Below, one piece after another: positions 1 to 9,905 of a stretch of 64,000 nt of DNA. The notes below the pieces were generated by a model that did not search any database, was not told where the DNA came from, and saw only the letters and a program-made list of their open reading frames with translations. This DNA comes from Blastocatellia bacterium UBA7656 (lineage in GTDB: Bacteria > Acidobacteriota > Blastocatellia > UBA7656), in the NCBI GenBank assembly GCA_002483445.1, contig DLHY01000065.1:27532-91531 (forward strand). The letters run 5' to 3'. Numbering within the stretch: position 1 is the first letter of the stretch; each line of letters begins with the position of its first letter. The position numbers and the translations under genes are program-made.

Positions 1-2
1 AT

Positions 3-1493
3 GCGATCGGCGTCACCGGAAGCACCACAGCAGGAGGCAGCACGTCGGTCAATGAAACCGGACAGATTTCGATAAACATCACACTGGAAGGCAGCGGGGG
101 AGATCCCAGTCGCAGCTTCAAGTTCTCCGGATTCGGAGCCTTCTTCGATATCGGCGACAACGGCGGAAGCGCGGCTCTGGCATCAGGGATATTCACCGGC
201 CCCGTGCATACCAACACTCACTTCGCCTACCTTTCAAACCGAAATGTTACATTTCGCAATGTCGTGTCGCAGGTAGACGACAACATACGATATGATAGCG
301 GTAATCGATCCATACCGGGAACGGATATAGCAGGCATAGACATAAGCGCGGACGGCTACCAGAAAATTCCTCCGGTTCCGTTGCCGGAAAACAATTTCTC
401 GCAGGAGTACGCGGTGATAAACGGAACTGGAATAACCGACCTGGAAGCCGATGGCTCTCCAATCGACGAGCCTGCGGTCATACCGACAAACAATCAGGGC
501 GATCCGCTGCCAATATTCGACGCATCAGGCCGCGTTACGGCTCAAGCGTTAGCCGAGAATTTGCGCGATGCTTCAGGCGCTAAACCCAATGTCAACGGCA
601 ACTCGCTCTCTAATGGCGTTTATATTTCATCGAGCGACGGAAGCACGATGTCCGGCGCCGGAATATACGTGCAGGGAGATGCGTCGGATATGCAGCTTTA
701 CGCCGACACCAACGGGGATCAGGTTTACGTAATCAAACAAACGCAGGGCAATACCACGACGACGACGACCATTCGCACTAGCTACACCGACAACAAAACC
801 TATATCTCAACCGGAAACGGAACTCCGAGAGCCTTCTCCGGCGTGTTCACCGACAAGAGCGATGCGGCTAACCCCAGGCCAGCAGCATCGTTGTTCGTAA
901 ACGGCAGCATTAACAGCTTGCGCGGCGGCAAAGCCAGTTCGCAAAACAGGCCAGCCATAGCGGCCAAGACACAATTGACCATAACTGCGCAGCGAAATAT
1001 CACTGTTACAGGCGATATCAAGTACGCCGATGCGGTCGTCAAATCAGACGGCTCGCCTACGAACAATGTTGATTCCGTAGCAAATGTGCTGGGCATATTC
1101 ACCAACAATGGCAACCTCAAGATGGAGCCTAATACGAGCTATGTTGGCGGACCGGGCCGCAGCCTTGAGATAGACGCGGCGGTGGTCACTTTCAACAGCA
1201 AGACCTCAGATGACGGAGGCAGCATAGAAGGCTCGATAGTTTATACCGGCACCAAACCCGGCACTAATGACCGTTGGAAGCTGGTGGGCAGCCGCGTACA
1301 GGCAAAGATAAATAATATCGGCTACAACTATCGCGATATATTTTTCGACGTGCGATTCTCAGGAGGGAAATTCGCGCCGCCATTCTTCCCCGGCACATCC
1401 TACAGTTTAGGACCGCCGCCTGCGCCGAGTTCGGTCCAGATACAAAGGGTGGACGGGGCAGCGCCTGTCGCTATGTCCTGGTTCAGGGATTGA
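3..1493 (+). CDS. DUF4900-like pilus-associated protein, 3' part
   Basis: The frame is open from the first bases of the window, so the N-terminus lies upstream; about 496 codons are visible. The product is rich in Ser, Thr, Gly and Asn and looks like an extended beta-structured, exported protein. The middle (near SGAGIYVQGDASDMQLY) and the repeated G-x-I/V strand pattern resemble DUF4900 proteins, which in Acidobacteria often follow PilX-like genes. That family link is from memory. A role in type IV pili or surface structure is inference. No cysteine pairs or catalytic motif are visible. The gene ends 25 bases before a strong intrinsic terminator, so it is probably the last gene of its operon. 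Confidence 0.6.
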   Translation, partial: AIGVTGSTTAGGSTSVNETGQISINITLEGSGGDPSRSFKFSGFGAFFDIGDNGGSAALASGIFTGPVHTNTHFAYLSNRNVTFRNVVSQVDDNIRYDSGNRSIPGTDIAGIDISADGYQKIPPVPLPENNFSQEYAVINGTGITDLEADGSPIDEPAVIPTNNQGDPLPIFDASGRVTAQALAENLRDASGAKPNVNGNSLSNGVYISSSDGSTMSGAGIYVQGDASDMQLYADTNGDQVYVIKQTQGNTTTTTTIRTSYTDNKTYISTGNGTPRAFSGVFTDKSDAANPRPAASLFVNGSINSLRGGKASSQNRPAIAAKTQLTITAQRNITVTGDIKYADAVVKSDGSPTNNVDSVANVLGIFTNNGNLKMEPNTSYVGGPGRSLEIDAAVVTFNSKTSDDGGSIEGSIVYTGTKPGTNDRWKLVGSRVQAKINNIGYNYRDIFFDVRFSGGKFAPPFFPGTSYSLGPPPAPSSVQIQRVDGAAPVAMSWFRD

Positions 1494-1518
1494 ACCTCTC
1501 TCACTGCCGAACGCTCAG

Positions 1519-1555
1519 AGCCGGGTGAGTTGACTCACCCGGCTTTATCTTTTTA
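1519..1555 (+). terminator. Intrinsic terminator after the DUF4900-like gene
   Basis: A perfect 12-bp inverted repeat (1519-1530 with 1533-1544) is followed by a T-rich tail (ttatcttttt). The position just after the stop codon fits Rho-independent termination. Confidence 0.85.
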
Positions 1556-1962
1556 CTGCCTGCTCGCATCCCGCTCGCCGTTTGAATCGCGCTTTCTTTA
1601 CCTTCTCAGTTCATAACCGATGCCAGCCGACTTTCGCCATGTTATAATTTTAGCTGTAATTTGGTTGAGATCGCTGCCCTCAGTTTTGAGTTGGAAGTCG
1701 CCCCTTAGTCCGCCGCTATCATCAGCGGTTGCGTAAAAAATTTTATGAAGCGCCCGTCGGCCAGGAGTCGGCTGGCTTCTTTCCCGGTCTTTGCTGAAGC
1801 GGAAGGGCCGCCCAGGAGAAGTATATCCATGAGGGATCATTGCCTTGCGCCATCAGGTAGCCGACCGAAAGAATGAAGAGCCGGGAGGCACGAGCCAATC
1901 GCACAAGGCTCGGGCCTATTCTGACTCCAGATTCCAGACTCCGGACTTTTCGGAGGAGGTTT
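1556..1962. other. Intergenic region with a weak heptamer array
   Basis: About 400 bases without a convincing gene. Just before the kinase ribosome-binding site, 1923-1949 reads as three diverged seven-base units (gactcca, gattcca, gactccg), a weak member of the heptamer arrays found elsewhere in the window. No riboswitch could be recognised. Confidence 0.5.
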
Positions 1963-4900
1963 ATGAAGCTGCTCATAGTTGATGATGATGAGGTGATCCT
2001 GTCCATGCTGAGCGAGATGATGAGCGCCAATGGCTACGAGGTAGTCGAGGCGCGAAACGGAGCTGAAGCTCTAAGGATTGCGCGTCGCGAGCCGATAGAC
2101 CTGATCATCACCGACGTGCTGATGCCTGTGATGGATGGCTTCGCGTTGTGTCGGGAGTGTAAAAAAGATGAGCAGTTGAAGAATATCCCGCTGGTCTTCT
2201 ACACCGCCAACTACACTGACCAAAAGGACAGAGATTTTGCGCTCAGGCTCGGCGCGCAGCGTTTCATAGCCAAGCCTGCCCATTCCGATGAGGTGGTAAG
2301 GATCATCAGCGAGGCCATAGAAGAGCAACGAGCAGGAAGACAGATCGAGCATCTCTCGCCTGTGGAAGACGAGATGGCTTTCCTCCGCGAGCACAACGAG
2401 GCGCTCGTCCGTAAACTCGAAGATGAACTGCTCCGCCTTGAGCGGCTCAATCGCGCTCTGGAATCGGATATCCTTGAGCGCAAGCGAATTGAAGAGGCTT
2501 TGCGTGAAGGCGAAGAGAAGTTCCGCGTTCTGGCAGAAGTCTCTCCCGTAGCGATGTGCATCGTCCGGGGCGCGCAAACCGTCTATGTCAATCCCACCGC
2601 CGAGTCGATGAGCGGTTACACAAGAGATGAACTGTTGAGCATGAGTTTCTGGGATATGCTTCATCCGGATTTTCGCGATCTGGTCAGAGAGCGCGGCCTT
2701 GCCCGACAGCGCGGCGAGCCGGTTCCGTCGCGTTACGACATAAAGTATCTGACCAAATCGGGCGAAGAGCGATGGGGCGATATATCTTCAAGCGTCTTCC
2801 GCTTTCAGGCAGAGCCAGCCATACTCGCCACCATTCTCGATATCACTGACCGCAAGCGGGCTGAAGAGGCTTTGCGCAAGAGTCAGGTTGGCCTCGAACA
2901 GGCCCAGATGCGGGCGAATCTCGGAAGTTGGGAACTCGATATCAAGTCTCTGACAAACTTCTGGTCGAAGGAAATGTATCGCATATTCGGAAGAGACATC
3001 GAGCAGGGGCCGCCTTCTTCCTCCGAATTCCTCGACCTGATTCACCCCGAAGACCGGCATCTGATCGTCGATGCGCAAGACCTTGCAATGTGGAGCGACA
3101 AAGCGGTCAGCGTCGATTTTCGCACAGACCCTCGACAAGGCCCGCTCCGCTACCTCAATGGTACGTTTGAACTGATCAGAGACACCGATTCGAACCCCAC
3201 GCATCTGGTCGGCACGACTATAGATATCACCGAGCGCAAGAAGGCGGAAGAATTGCTCAAAGCCTCTGAAAACCGCTACCGCATGTTGTTCGAGCGCAAT
3301 CTGGCCGGGGTCTATCGCAGCGACCTGAACGGAAACATTCACGAATGCAACGAAGCCCTCGCCCGCATATTCGGTTATGACTCTCCGCAGGAAGTCGTCA
3401 GCCTGACGGTGCGGGACTTCTACTTCGATCCTGCTGACCGGGAATCGCTTGCAGCCCGGTTGCGGGAGCAAGGGGCTTTGACTGATTTAGAGCTATGCCT
3501 CAAGCGCAAAGACGGGAGCCCGGTCTGGGTGCTGGCCAATACCAGCCTTCTGACAGACGACAGTGGTAAGCCTGTAGGCGTGCAGGGAACCATTATTGAC
3601 ATAACCGAGCGCAAGCGGGCCGAAGAGTTGCTTCAAACCCACGCTCTTCAACAGGCAGCGATTGCCGAACTGGGCCAGCGCGCTCTGACCAGCATCGAGC
3701 TTTCGGCTCTGATGAATGAGGCGGCCGGAATTGCAGCGCGATGCCTCGATGTTGAGCTTTGCAGCGTCTTCGAACTGCTTCCCGACGGCGATAATCTTCT
3801 TCTGAGGGCGGGCTTTGGATGGAAAGATATGCATATCGGTCGCGCGAAGATTCGAGCGGGGACGGGATCACAGGCAGGATTCACGCTGCTTTCGGGCGAA
3901 CCGATAATAGTCGAAGACTGGATGAAGGAAACGCGATTCAGGGGGCCAAAGGCTCTGCGCGAGCATGGAGTTGTCAGCGCATTGACGGTTCTGATACCGG
4001 GCAAAGATAAACCGTTCGGCGTTATCGGAGCGCACACGACCAGAAAAAGGAAATTCACGCTCGACGATGTGAATTTCCTTCAATCTCTCGCCAATGTGAT
4101 GGCCGAAGCGATAGAGCGCAAACAGGCTGAAGAAGAAATTCATAAAAGCCGTCTATGGCTCGAAGCCATCTTCGAAGCCTCACGCGACGGAATAGTTGTT
4201 GAAGAAGATGAAATCATAGTCTATGCCAACCGGGCTAATGCCTTCCTCCTCGGCTACGACACTCCGGATGAGGTTATAGGCAAACATCTTTCTTTACTCG
4301 TCTCGCCGGAAGATATCCCTCGAATCCTCGAATATGGCAAGCGGCGATTGCGCGGAGAAGCGCCCCCGTCGATTTATGAATTCAAGGGCGTGCGAAAAGA
4401 CGGTTCTCTGATCGATCTCGAAGCCGCTGTTTCAGTTTTCAATATCGGCATCAAATCTTACATGGTCAAGACCGTTCGCGACATCACGGGGCGAAAACGC
4501 GCCGAAAGACGACTGCGCGCGGCTGAAGAAAAATATCGCTCGATGATTCAAAACGCCGTCTACGGAATTTATCTCTCTTCTCCCGAAGGCAGATTCGTCG
4601 AAGTAAACCCTGCGCTCGTCTCTATGCTGGGCTACGATTCAGCCGAAGAGCTTATGGCCCTCGACATTACCCGCGACATCTTTCTCGACAAGGAAGAGTG
4701 CAAACGATTCCTGCGACAGCGGGAGGCCGAATCCTTCGAGGGAATCGAGGTCGGATGGAGGCGCAAGAACAACTCGGCGATCACAGTCCGGTTGAGCGGA
4801 AGAGCGTTGAAAAACGATCAGGGACATTACGAAGCATTAGAGGTCATCGTCGAAGACATCACCGAACGACGATCTTTGGAGGAGCAGCTTCGCCAGTCGC

Positions 4901-6015
4901 AGAAAATGGAAGCGATAGGAAGGCTGGCGGGCGGAGTGGCTCACGATTTCAACAATCTGCTCACGGCCATAAACGGTTACGCCGACATCATCATCGCGCA
5001 ACTGTCCGGCAACGATTCTCTCCGCCAGGATGCCGAAGAAATACGCAAAGCGGGCAAGAGAGCCGCGATGCTGACGAGCCAACTCCTCGCCTTCAGTCGC
5101 CGCCAGGTGCTTCAGACGCGCGTGCTTGATCTCAACGAGGTCATTACCGACAGTATCAATATGCTGCGCCGACTCATCGGCGAAGATATAAACCTCGTCA
5201 CCCGTCTCGACGACGACCTCGGATGGGTGAAGGCCGATCCAGGTCAGATCGAGCAGGTTATAATGAACCTGGCGGTCAACGCCCGCGACGCCATGCCGCG
5301 GGGCGGCACTCTTACAATCGAAACCGCCAATACTCTTATAGATGAAAACCACGCTCGCAAGCACGTCAGCGCCCGACTTGGCCGTTATGTGAGGCTGAAG
5401 GTGTGTGACACGGGCTGCGGGATGGATGAAGAAACCCGCCTGCGCATCTTCGAGCCTTTCTTCACCACTAAAGAGAGAGGCAAAGGTACAGGACTGGGGC
5501 TTTCGACCGTTTACGGGATCGTCAAACAAAGCGGAGGACATATCACCGTCGAGAGCCAGCCCGACAGCGGCACGACATTCAGAATTCTCCTCCCCATGGC
5601 GGAGGAAAGAGAGGCCGAATCCGTCGCTCCCGCGCAGGCGCATTCTCCCAAAGGCTCGGAGACCATACTCGTGGTCGAGGATGAAGAGGCGGTGCGCAAG
5701 CTGACCCGTATCATTTTGAGCGTCGGAGGCTACACGGTGCTTGAAGCTGCCAACGGATTCGAGGCGCTGGAGTTGTGCGGCCAGCGATCCATAGACCTTT
5801 TACTGACTGATGTGGTGATGCCGCAGATGAGCGGGCGCGAGCTTGTTGAAAAAGTTTCCCTGATACGTCCGCGAATGAAGGTGCTTTATATGTCAGGCTA
5901 CACCGACGATGCGATAGTCCGTCACGGCGTTCTGGACGCAAGCGTGCCGCTTCTGCAAAAGCCGTTTACGCCCGATGCTCTGTCGCGGAAAGTGAGAGAG
6001 ATACTCGACAATTAG
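1963..6015 (+). CDS. Hybrid sensor histidine kinase / response regulator (REC-PAS3-GAF-PAS2-HisKA-HATPase-REC)
   Basis: A 1350-residue hybrid kinase. The ATG at 1963 is chosen because ggaggagg sits just upstream and the protein then begins directly with a receiver domain (MKLLIVDDDE, phospho-acceptor Asp51). A charged coiled coil follows (about 140-200). Next come three PAS domains, a GAF domain, and two more PAS domains, each ending in the usual DIT(E/D)RK-like linker. The HisKA H-box is GGVAHDFNNLL (His994), followed by a HATPase_c domain with DTGCGM and GTGLGLS. A C-terminal receiver has Asp1283 in LLLTDVVMPQ. No membrane segment is seen, so it is probably cytoplasmic. Its stop lies one base from the convergent GAF gene, so it may exchange phosphate with the neighbouring single-domain regulator. 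The ligands of the five PAS domains and the GAF domain are unknown. Confidence 0.92.
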   Translation: MKLLIVDDDEVILSMLSEMMSANGYEVVEARNGAEALRIARREPIDLIITDVLMPVMDGFALCRECKKDEQLKNIPLVFYTANYTDQKDRDFALRLGAQRFIAKPAHSDEVVRIISEAIEEQRAGRQIEHLSPVEDEMAFLREHNEALVRKLEDELLRLERLNRALESDILERKRIEEALREGEEKFRVLAEVSPVAMCIVRGAQTVYVNPTAESMSGYTRDELLSMSFWDMLHPDFRDLVRERGLARQRGEPVPSRYDIKYLTKSGEERWGDISSSVFRFQAEPAILATILDITDRKRAEEALRKSQVGLEQAQMRANLGSWELDIKSLTNFWSKEMYRIFGRDIEQGPPSSSEFLDLIHPEDRHLIVDAQDLAMWSDKAVSVDFRTDPRQGPLRYLNGTFELIRDTDSNPTHLVGTTIDITERKKAEELLKASENRYRMLFERNLAGVYRSDLNGNIHECNEALARIFGYDSPQEVVSLTVRDFYFDPADRESLAARLREQGALTDLELCLKRKDGSPVWVLANTSLLTDDSGKPVGVQGTIIDITERKRAEELLQTHALQQAAIAELGQRALTSIELSALMNEAAGIAARCLDVELCSVFELLPDGDNLLLRAGFGWKDMHIGRAKIRAGTGSQAGFTLLSGEPIIVEDWMKETRFRGPKALREHGVVSALTVLIPGKDKPFGVIGAHTTRKRKFTLDDVNFLQSLANVMAEAIERKQAEEEIHKSRLWLEAIFEASRDGIVVEEDEIIVYANRANAFLLGYDTPDEVIGKHLSLLVSPEDIPRILEYGKRRLRGEAPPSIYEFKGVRKDGSLIDLEAAVSVFNIGIKSYMVKTVRDITGRKRAERRLRAAEEKYRSMIQNAVYGIYLSSPEGRFVEVNPALVSMLGYDSAEELMALDITRDIFLDKEECKRFLRQREAESFEGIEVGWRRKNNSAITVRLSGRALKNDQGHYEALEVIVEDITERRSLEEQLRQSQKMEAIGRLAGGVAHDFNNLLTAINGYADIIIAQLSGNDSLRQDAEEIRKAGKRAAMLTSQLLAFSRRQVLQTRVLDLNEVITDSINMLRRLIGEDINLVTRLDDDLGWVKADPGQIEQVIMNLAVNARDAMPRGGTLTIETANTLIDENHARKHVSARLGRYVRLKVCDTGCGMDEETRLRIFEPFFTTKERGKGTGLGLSTVYGIVKQSGGHITVESQPDSGTTFRILLPMAEEREAESVAPAQAHSPKGSETILVVEDEEAVRKLTRIILSVGGYTVLEAANGFEALELCGQRSIDLLLTDVVMPQMSGRELVEKVSLIRPRMKVLYMSGYTDDAIVRHGVLDASVPLLQKPFTPDALSRKVREILDN

Positions 6016-6016
6016 C

Positions 6017-6787
6017 TCATTCCGACGCTCCCGCTCTCGCCGCGTGCAGTTCCGTGCAGTAGAGCGCCGTCGCTGCGTGTGTGGCCAGCAGGTCGAACAT
6101 TTCATAGTCGACCTCCTCAAGCTCCGGCTTGTGCGAAAGCAGACTGAAAAGGGCTACGGCTCCGGTGACTTGCCCGCCGAGTTTGAGCGGGATGCAGGCC
6201 AACAGGTCGGAATACTCAAGACCCTCTGCCGCTTCACCGTGTCCTTTGATCCAGGTTTTGCCCGAAAGAGCCGCGCGTCCTATCAGACTCGAACTGGCAG
6301 AGACGTTTTTATGCCTGTCCGCATCGATGCCGAAGGAGGCTATGAGGTGGAATGAAGTTTTGTTTTGATTCAATTCGAAGACGCCAAATTCTTCAGAGCC
6401 GATAAGGTTTATGACGATCTCCTGAAGGACTGAAAGCACCTCTTCGCGGTTGAGCGTGCCGTGCAACTGATAGCTTGCGACGTAGAGGTTGGCCAGGTTG
6501 GCGTTATGCTGTTCGACTTTCGAGTACTGATCGATAAAGCGCAGGCTTTCGGATTCGATCTCCTGCAATCGCTTTTGCAGCGAGGCCTTCTCTTTTTCGC
6601 GGCGCTCGATCTCCTGCCGCACCATCTTCGCCTGAACGTCGAGTTGAGCTTCCAGATGTCGCTTTTCATCTTCGAGGACGGCCACGGCGTTTCGCAATCT
6701 CTCGTTTTCGCCAAGCAGGTCTTTTATGTACCGCTGCGTGTCTTCGCGAACGCGATGAACATAAGAACCTTTATCCTCGTCTTTCAT
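6017..6787 (-). CDS. Coiled-coil GAF domain protein
   Basis: A 256-residue protein. Residues about 15-95 form a strongly charged coiled coil (EKRHLEAQLDVQAK and ERREKEKASLQKRL). Residues about 105-245 look like a GAF domain, with the NLYVASYQLHGTL start, a GRAALSGK segment and an IPLKLGGQVTGAVALF strand pair. It probably senses a small molecule or passes a signal through the coiled coil; no output domain is present. The start has a good ribosome-binding site (aaaggagc). It lies 12 bases downstream of a receiver gene and is likely co-transcribed with it. The ligand is unknown. Confidence 0.8.
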   Translation of the reverse strand: MKDEDKGSYVHRVREDTQRYIKDLLGENERLRNAVAVLEDEKRHLEAQLDVQAKMVRQEIERREKEKASLQKRLQEIESESLRFIDQYSKVEQHNANLANLYVASYQLHGTLNREEVLSVLQEIVINLIGSEEFGVFELNQNKTSFHLIASFGIDADRHKNVSASSSLIGRAALSGKTWIKGHGEAAEGLEYSDLLACIPLKLGGQVTGAVALFSLLSHKPELEEVDYEMFDLLATHAATALYCTELHAARAGASE

Positions 6788-6799
6788 GTCGCTCCTTTA

Positions 6800-7168
6800 C
6801 TATTCGCCCAACAGATTTTTGATTTTGTTGAGAAGTTCGATCTTGTTGATAGGCTTTGTGACATACTCATTGCAGCCGCTCTCAAAGGCTGATTTCACAA
6901 TATCCTCGCTGCCGCGCGTCGTCACCATGATGACGGGTACATCTGAGGTCGACTCGTCAGAGCGAATCATCCGACAGGCTTCGATGCCATTCATCACCGG
7001 CATCACGATGTCGAGGAGGATCAGGTCGGGGCGTTCCACACGCGCCTTCTCCACGGCTTCCTGCCCGTCTTTGGCGATAATGAGGTCGTAGTCCCTGCCG
7101 AGTATCATCCGCTCCATCATCAGGATGGTTTCCGCGTCATCTACGAGCAATATCTTCTTGCGAGGCAT
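6800..7168 (-). CDS. Single-domain response regulator (CheY-like)
   Basis: A 122-residue receiver domain and nothing else. It shows the acidic pair in LLVDDAE, phospho-acceptor Asp53 in LILLDIVMP, the Thr of MVTTRG and the Lys of YVTKPI. The ATG at 7168 is preferred because the protein then starts at the usual position; a GTG seven codons upstream is possible. It is first in a two-gene unit with the GAF protein and faces the hybrid kinase, so a phosphorelay among the three is likely (inference from context). Confidence 0.88.
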   Translation of the reverse strand: MPRKKILLVDDAETILMMERMILGRDYDLIIAKDGQEAVEKARVERPDLILLDIVMPVMNGIEACRMIRSDESTSDVPVIMVTTRGSEDIVKSAFESGCNEYVTKPINKIELLNKIKNLLGE

Positions 7169-7364
7169 CAACTGCACCTGTACTTTCACAAATTAAATGA
7201 GCATTCGCTGTTTCGAGAGGGGCGCCCTCGGTGAAAAACCCAGGGGCAAGAATAATTCTACAAGCTTTGAGCCGTCAGTCCAGAGTTTTCGAGCCGCGCA
7301 GTTTGATTTGACTGTCTGCCTGATATATCTTCTTCCGCTTAATTCTCAGCAAGGAGAGAGATCA

Positions 7365-8372
7365 ATGAATCAGTCAATGCCTCAGACAGGCCCGGAAAAA
7401 ATCATACAGGATTTATGGATGGCAAAAGCGACTCAGGCTCTGGTTGCCGGAGTCGAGCTTGATGTCTTCACTCACATCAATGCGGGCAAACGCACGCTCA
7501 GGGAAATAGCCCGCGCCGCGCGATCATCAGAGCGCGGGATGCGACCTCTGCTCGACGCCCTCATCGCGATTGGATACCTCAACAAAAAAGGAGACCTGTA
7601 CCGACTAGAGCCTGTTGCCTCACAGTTTCTCGTCCGCGGCAAAGAACCGTTTATGGGCAATTTCGTTTATGAGACGAAGATGACCTGGGAGGGCTGGGGC
7701 CATCTTACCGATATCGTAAAAAGCGGTCGCCCCATCATCGGCGTCGACACGGAAGAAGCCGGACGCGATTTTTTTCCCAAACTCGTCGCAGCGATCTTTC
7801 CTATGAGTTACGGCGCGGCGCAGGCGGCCTTCAATGCTTTGTCTGAAAAGACGCGCAAAAGAATTACGCGCATACTCGATGTGGCGGCAGGATCGGCGGC
7901 GTGGTCGCTGCCTTTCGCTCAGGCGAACGAGTATGCGCGAGTGACCGTAGTGGATTTCCCTGAAGTGACGGCGGTGACTCGTCAGTTCACGGATCGTTTC
8001 AATGTCTCTGATCGATACGATTACATCGAAGGCAATCTTCGACAGGTGGCTTTCGGAAAAGGATACGATCTGGCGATACTCGGCCACATAATCCATTCCG
8101 AAGGCGAGAAGTGGGGAAAGAAACTCGTCAGAAAATGCTTCGATTCGTTGAGAGACGGCGGCCTGCTTTTGATAGCCGAGATGATTCCGAACGACACGCG
8201 CACAGGCCCGCCGCTTCCGCTGCTGTTCGATTTGAACATGCTGGTTCACACCGAGCAGGGCAGCGTTTTTACGATGAAAGAATATCGCGCGTGGCTCAAA
8301 GAAGCGGGCTTTAGAAAAGTGGCGACGATAGAAGCTCCATCGCCCTCGCCACTGATACTTGCGACGAAGTAG
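7365..8372 (+). CDS. SAM-dependent O-methyltransferase family protein
   Basis: A 335-residue protein of the plant/bacterial small-molecule O-methyltransferase type. The N-terminal 100 residues form a winged-helix dimerisation region (ALVAGVELDVFTHI, LLDALIAIGYL). A Rossmann methyltransferase domain follows, with motif I ILDVAAGSAAW at about residue 170 and VVDFPEV as the acidic strand-2 motif. The start is set by aaggagagag eight bases before the ATG. The acceptor cannot be read from the sequence; relatives methylate hydroxyls on quinone-like or secondary metabolite precursors. It seems to be a single-gene unit, with the next gene convergent. Confidence 0.82.
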   Translation: MNQSMPQTGPEKIIQDLWMAKATQALVAGVELDVFTHINAGKRTLREIARAARSSERGMRPLLDALIAIGYLNKKGDLYRLEPVASQFLVRGKEPFMGNFVYETKMTWEGWGHLTDIVKSGRPIIGVDTEEAGRDFFPKLVAAIFPMSYGAAQAAFNALSEKTRKRITRILDVAAGSAAWSLPFAQANEYARVTVVDFPEVTAVTRQFTDRFNVSDRYDYIEGNLRQVAFGKGYDLAILGHIIHSEGEKWGKKLVRKCFDSLRDGGLLLIAEMIPNDTRTGPPLPLLFDLNMLVHTEQGSVFTMKEYRAWLKEAGFRKVATIEAPSPSPLILATK

Positions 8373-8404
8373 GAGTCTTATGATTGTGCTTTCAGCCAAT
8401 TCGA

Positions 8405-8435
8405 TCTCGCGCGAGTTCGATGAATTCGCGCGAGA
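8405..8435. terminator. Hairpin between convergent genes
   Basis: A perfect 10-bp inverted repeat (8405-8414 with 8426-8435) with an 11-base loop lies between the methyltransferase and XRE genes, which converge. There is no clear T tract, so a terminator role is only a guess. Confidence 0.3.
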
Positions 8436-8477
8436 AACTTCCCTGCTTAGACGCAAGGCTCGATTCGACGATCAGAA

Positions 8478-8756
8478 TCACGCCAATTCTATCTTGAGAT
8501 GTTTGCCAACAGCGCGGGCTAACTGTTCCAATGATTCCAACGTGATTGATGTGTTATTCGGGTCGAGCAAACGATCCACCTGTGACCGGCTGGTGTGCAA
8601 TCTTTTGGCCAGCCGCGCCTTGCTGATATTGGCCTCTTCCATGATATCAGCGAGTTGGAGGACGAGCAGTCGCTTGTGCGCTTTAGCGGAGACTTCCTCA
8701 AGAATACCTTCCTCTTCTAAAAAATCGTCGAAGCTACTCCCTGTATATTTGTTCAT
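8478..8756 (-). CDS. Small XRE-type helix-turn-helix protein
   Basis: A 92-residue protein with a helix-turn-helix of the XRE/Cro class (ISKARLAKRLHTSRSQVDRLL), preceded by an acidic N-terminal stretch. Such proteins often act as antitoxins to a RelE/HigB-like toxin. No toxin is seen next to it: the upstream gene is an unrelated beta-rich protein and downstream lies the convergent methyltransferase. It is therefore an orphan regulator, or an antitoxin that has lost its partner. Confidence 0.75.
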   Translation of the reverse strand: MNKYTGSSFDDFLEEEGILEEVSAKAHKRLLVLQLADIMEEANISKARLAKRLHTSRSQVDRLLDPNNTSITLESLEQLARAVGKHLKIELA

Positions 8757-8771
8757 GCGTCCATGCGACTC

Positions 8772-9065
8772 TCAGCCCACCACTCGGATGGTGAATCCGA
8801 CTTCCCCGCCTTCCAGTTTCACCACGAATGGCACATTCAATGTCCCTGCGCTCATGCCATGAATCTTCACTCTCACTTCGAGCCTGTCTTTTTCGTCCGC
8901 CTCGACTTCGAATTCTCTCACTTTGGCAAAGGCGGGGCGTTGTGAGACGACATCCGTGACTTTGCCGCCGGGGACGATGACCAGACGGAATTCTTTATTG
9001 ATGTTGTCGGGCATTCTGGGTTCAGGTTCGATAGATACGATCTTCCATTGGTTTGCTGTTGCCAT
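8772..9065 (-). CDS. Hypothetical small soluble protein
   Basis: I do not recognise this 97-residue protein. It is rich in alternating hydrophobic/charged strands (KEFRLVIVPGG, RLEVRVKIHG, VPFVVKLEGG) and is probably a small beta-sandwich without signal peptide or cysteines. The start is chosen at the ATG preceded by aaaggagtgg. It ends 15 bases before the XRE gene in the same direction, so the two are likely co-transcribed. Confidence 0.6.
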   Translation of the reverse strand: MATANQWKIVSIEPEPRMPDNINKEFRLVIVPGGKVTDVVSQRPAFAKVREFEVEADEKDRLEVRVKIHGMSAGTLNVPFVVKLEGGEVGFTIRVVG

Positions 9066-9215
9066 TTTCCACTCCTTTATTTTATTTCTCACCTCGTTCG
9101 CTTAACGCTCACCGTCAGGCGGTGCGGGAACGGCATTGGCGTTACGTTATGATCTGCGCTTCCCGCGCTCGCCTGTAACATGTTGTCGGCGGCTGGCGCA
9201 TCACAGGAAAGATTT

Positions 9216-9905
9216 TTACTTGTCCTTATTGAATTTATCAAAGATGCCGGTTCTATAACCGGCCAAGAAGGCGCTAAGAACTTCTCGAACCTCTCGCCGT
9301 TCGTTGCTGTCCATTCGATTCATAATCATAATAAATACCGGTATCACGAATGACATGGAAACGGCGACTAGGATTATGCCCCAGAATTGATCGTTGTTTC
9401 TGATTTGGTGTATGCCCCAGCCAAGACCAGCAATGAACCAGATAATTATTGGAAAAGCTAAATTCATCCGAAGCTGGCGCAGTCCAATTTGCCGTTGAAT
9501 CAACTGCGTACAATTCGGCATTTTCTCAAAGACAAGCGAACGGCAGAGGTAGAATTGATCCTTTGACCATTGAGTAGCATTCTCTTGATTTGGTTTTAGT
9601 ATATTCCCAAATGCGGAAACAATATCATCCTCAAAATTGGAAAGAGGAATTGATGACTTAATGCGGGATCGCTCCTCCGGTTCCCGCCACTTGATAGCCA
9701 TTTCGGAGAACCCTGAAAACACAATCCCCAAAATGAAGCTCACAATGAGAAATAGAATGCCGGTAGCAAGATCGGCGGAGAGATGTTGAAGTATATCTTT
9801 GAGCGGAGTTAATAAGAGTAAGATATACAGCCCAAGCGTGCCAACGACGCCAGGAAACATATAAGCCAGGAAATCTACGAGAGAAAAGCGATTGCTGATG
9901 TCCAT
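9216..9905 (-). CDS. Hypothetical four-helix membrane protein
   Basis: A 229-residue protein that I cannot assign. Two hydrophobic segments lie near the N-terminus (about 15-33 and 45-65). A soluble region of about 75 residues follows, then two further membrane segments (about 148-165 and 175-195), with a basic C-terminus. The start codon has aaggag eleven bases upstream. It stands alone between long intergenic regions and no neighbour suggests a function. Confidence 0.6.
   Translation of the reverse strand: MDISNRFSLVDFLAYMFPGVVGTLGLYILLLLTPLKDILQHLSADLATGILFLIVSFILGIVFSGFSEMAIKWREPEERSRIKSSIPLSNFEDDIVSAFGNILKPNQENATQWSKDQFYLCRSLVFEKMPNCTQLIQRQIGLRQLRMNLAFPIIIWFIAGLGWGIHQIRNNDQFWGIILVAVSMSFVIPVFIMIMNRMDSNERREVREVLSAFLAGYRTGIFDKFNKDK

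Noticed and set aside
1598..1962. Possible c-di-GMP-type riboswitch or small reverse-strand gene upstream of the hybrid kinase
   Set aside because: Some short segments looked GEMM-like, but the conserved core could not be placed. The 80-codon reverse frame (1598-1840) has no family features.
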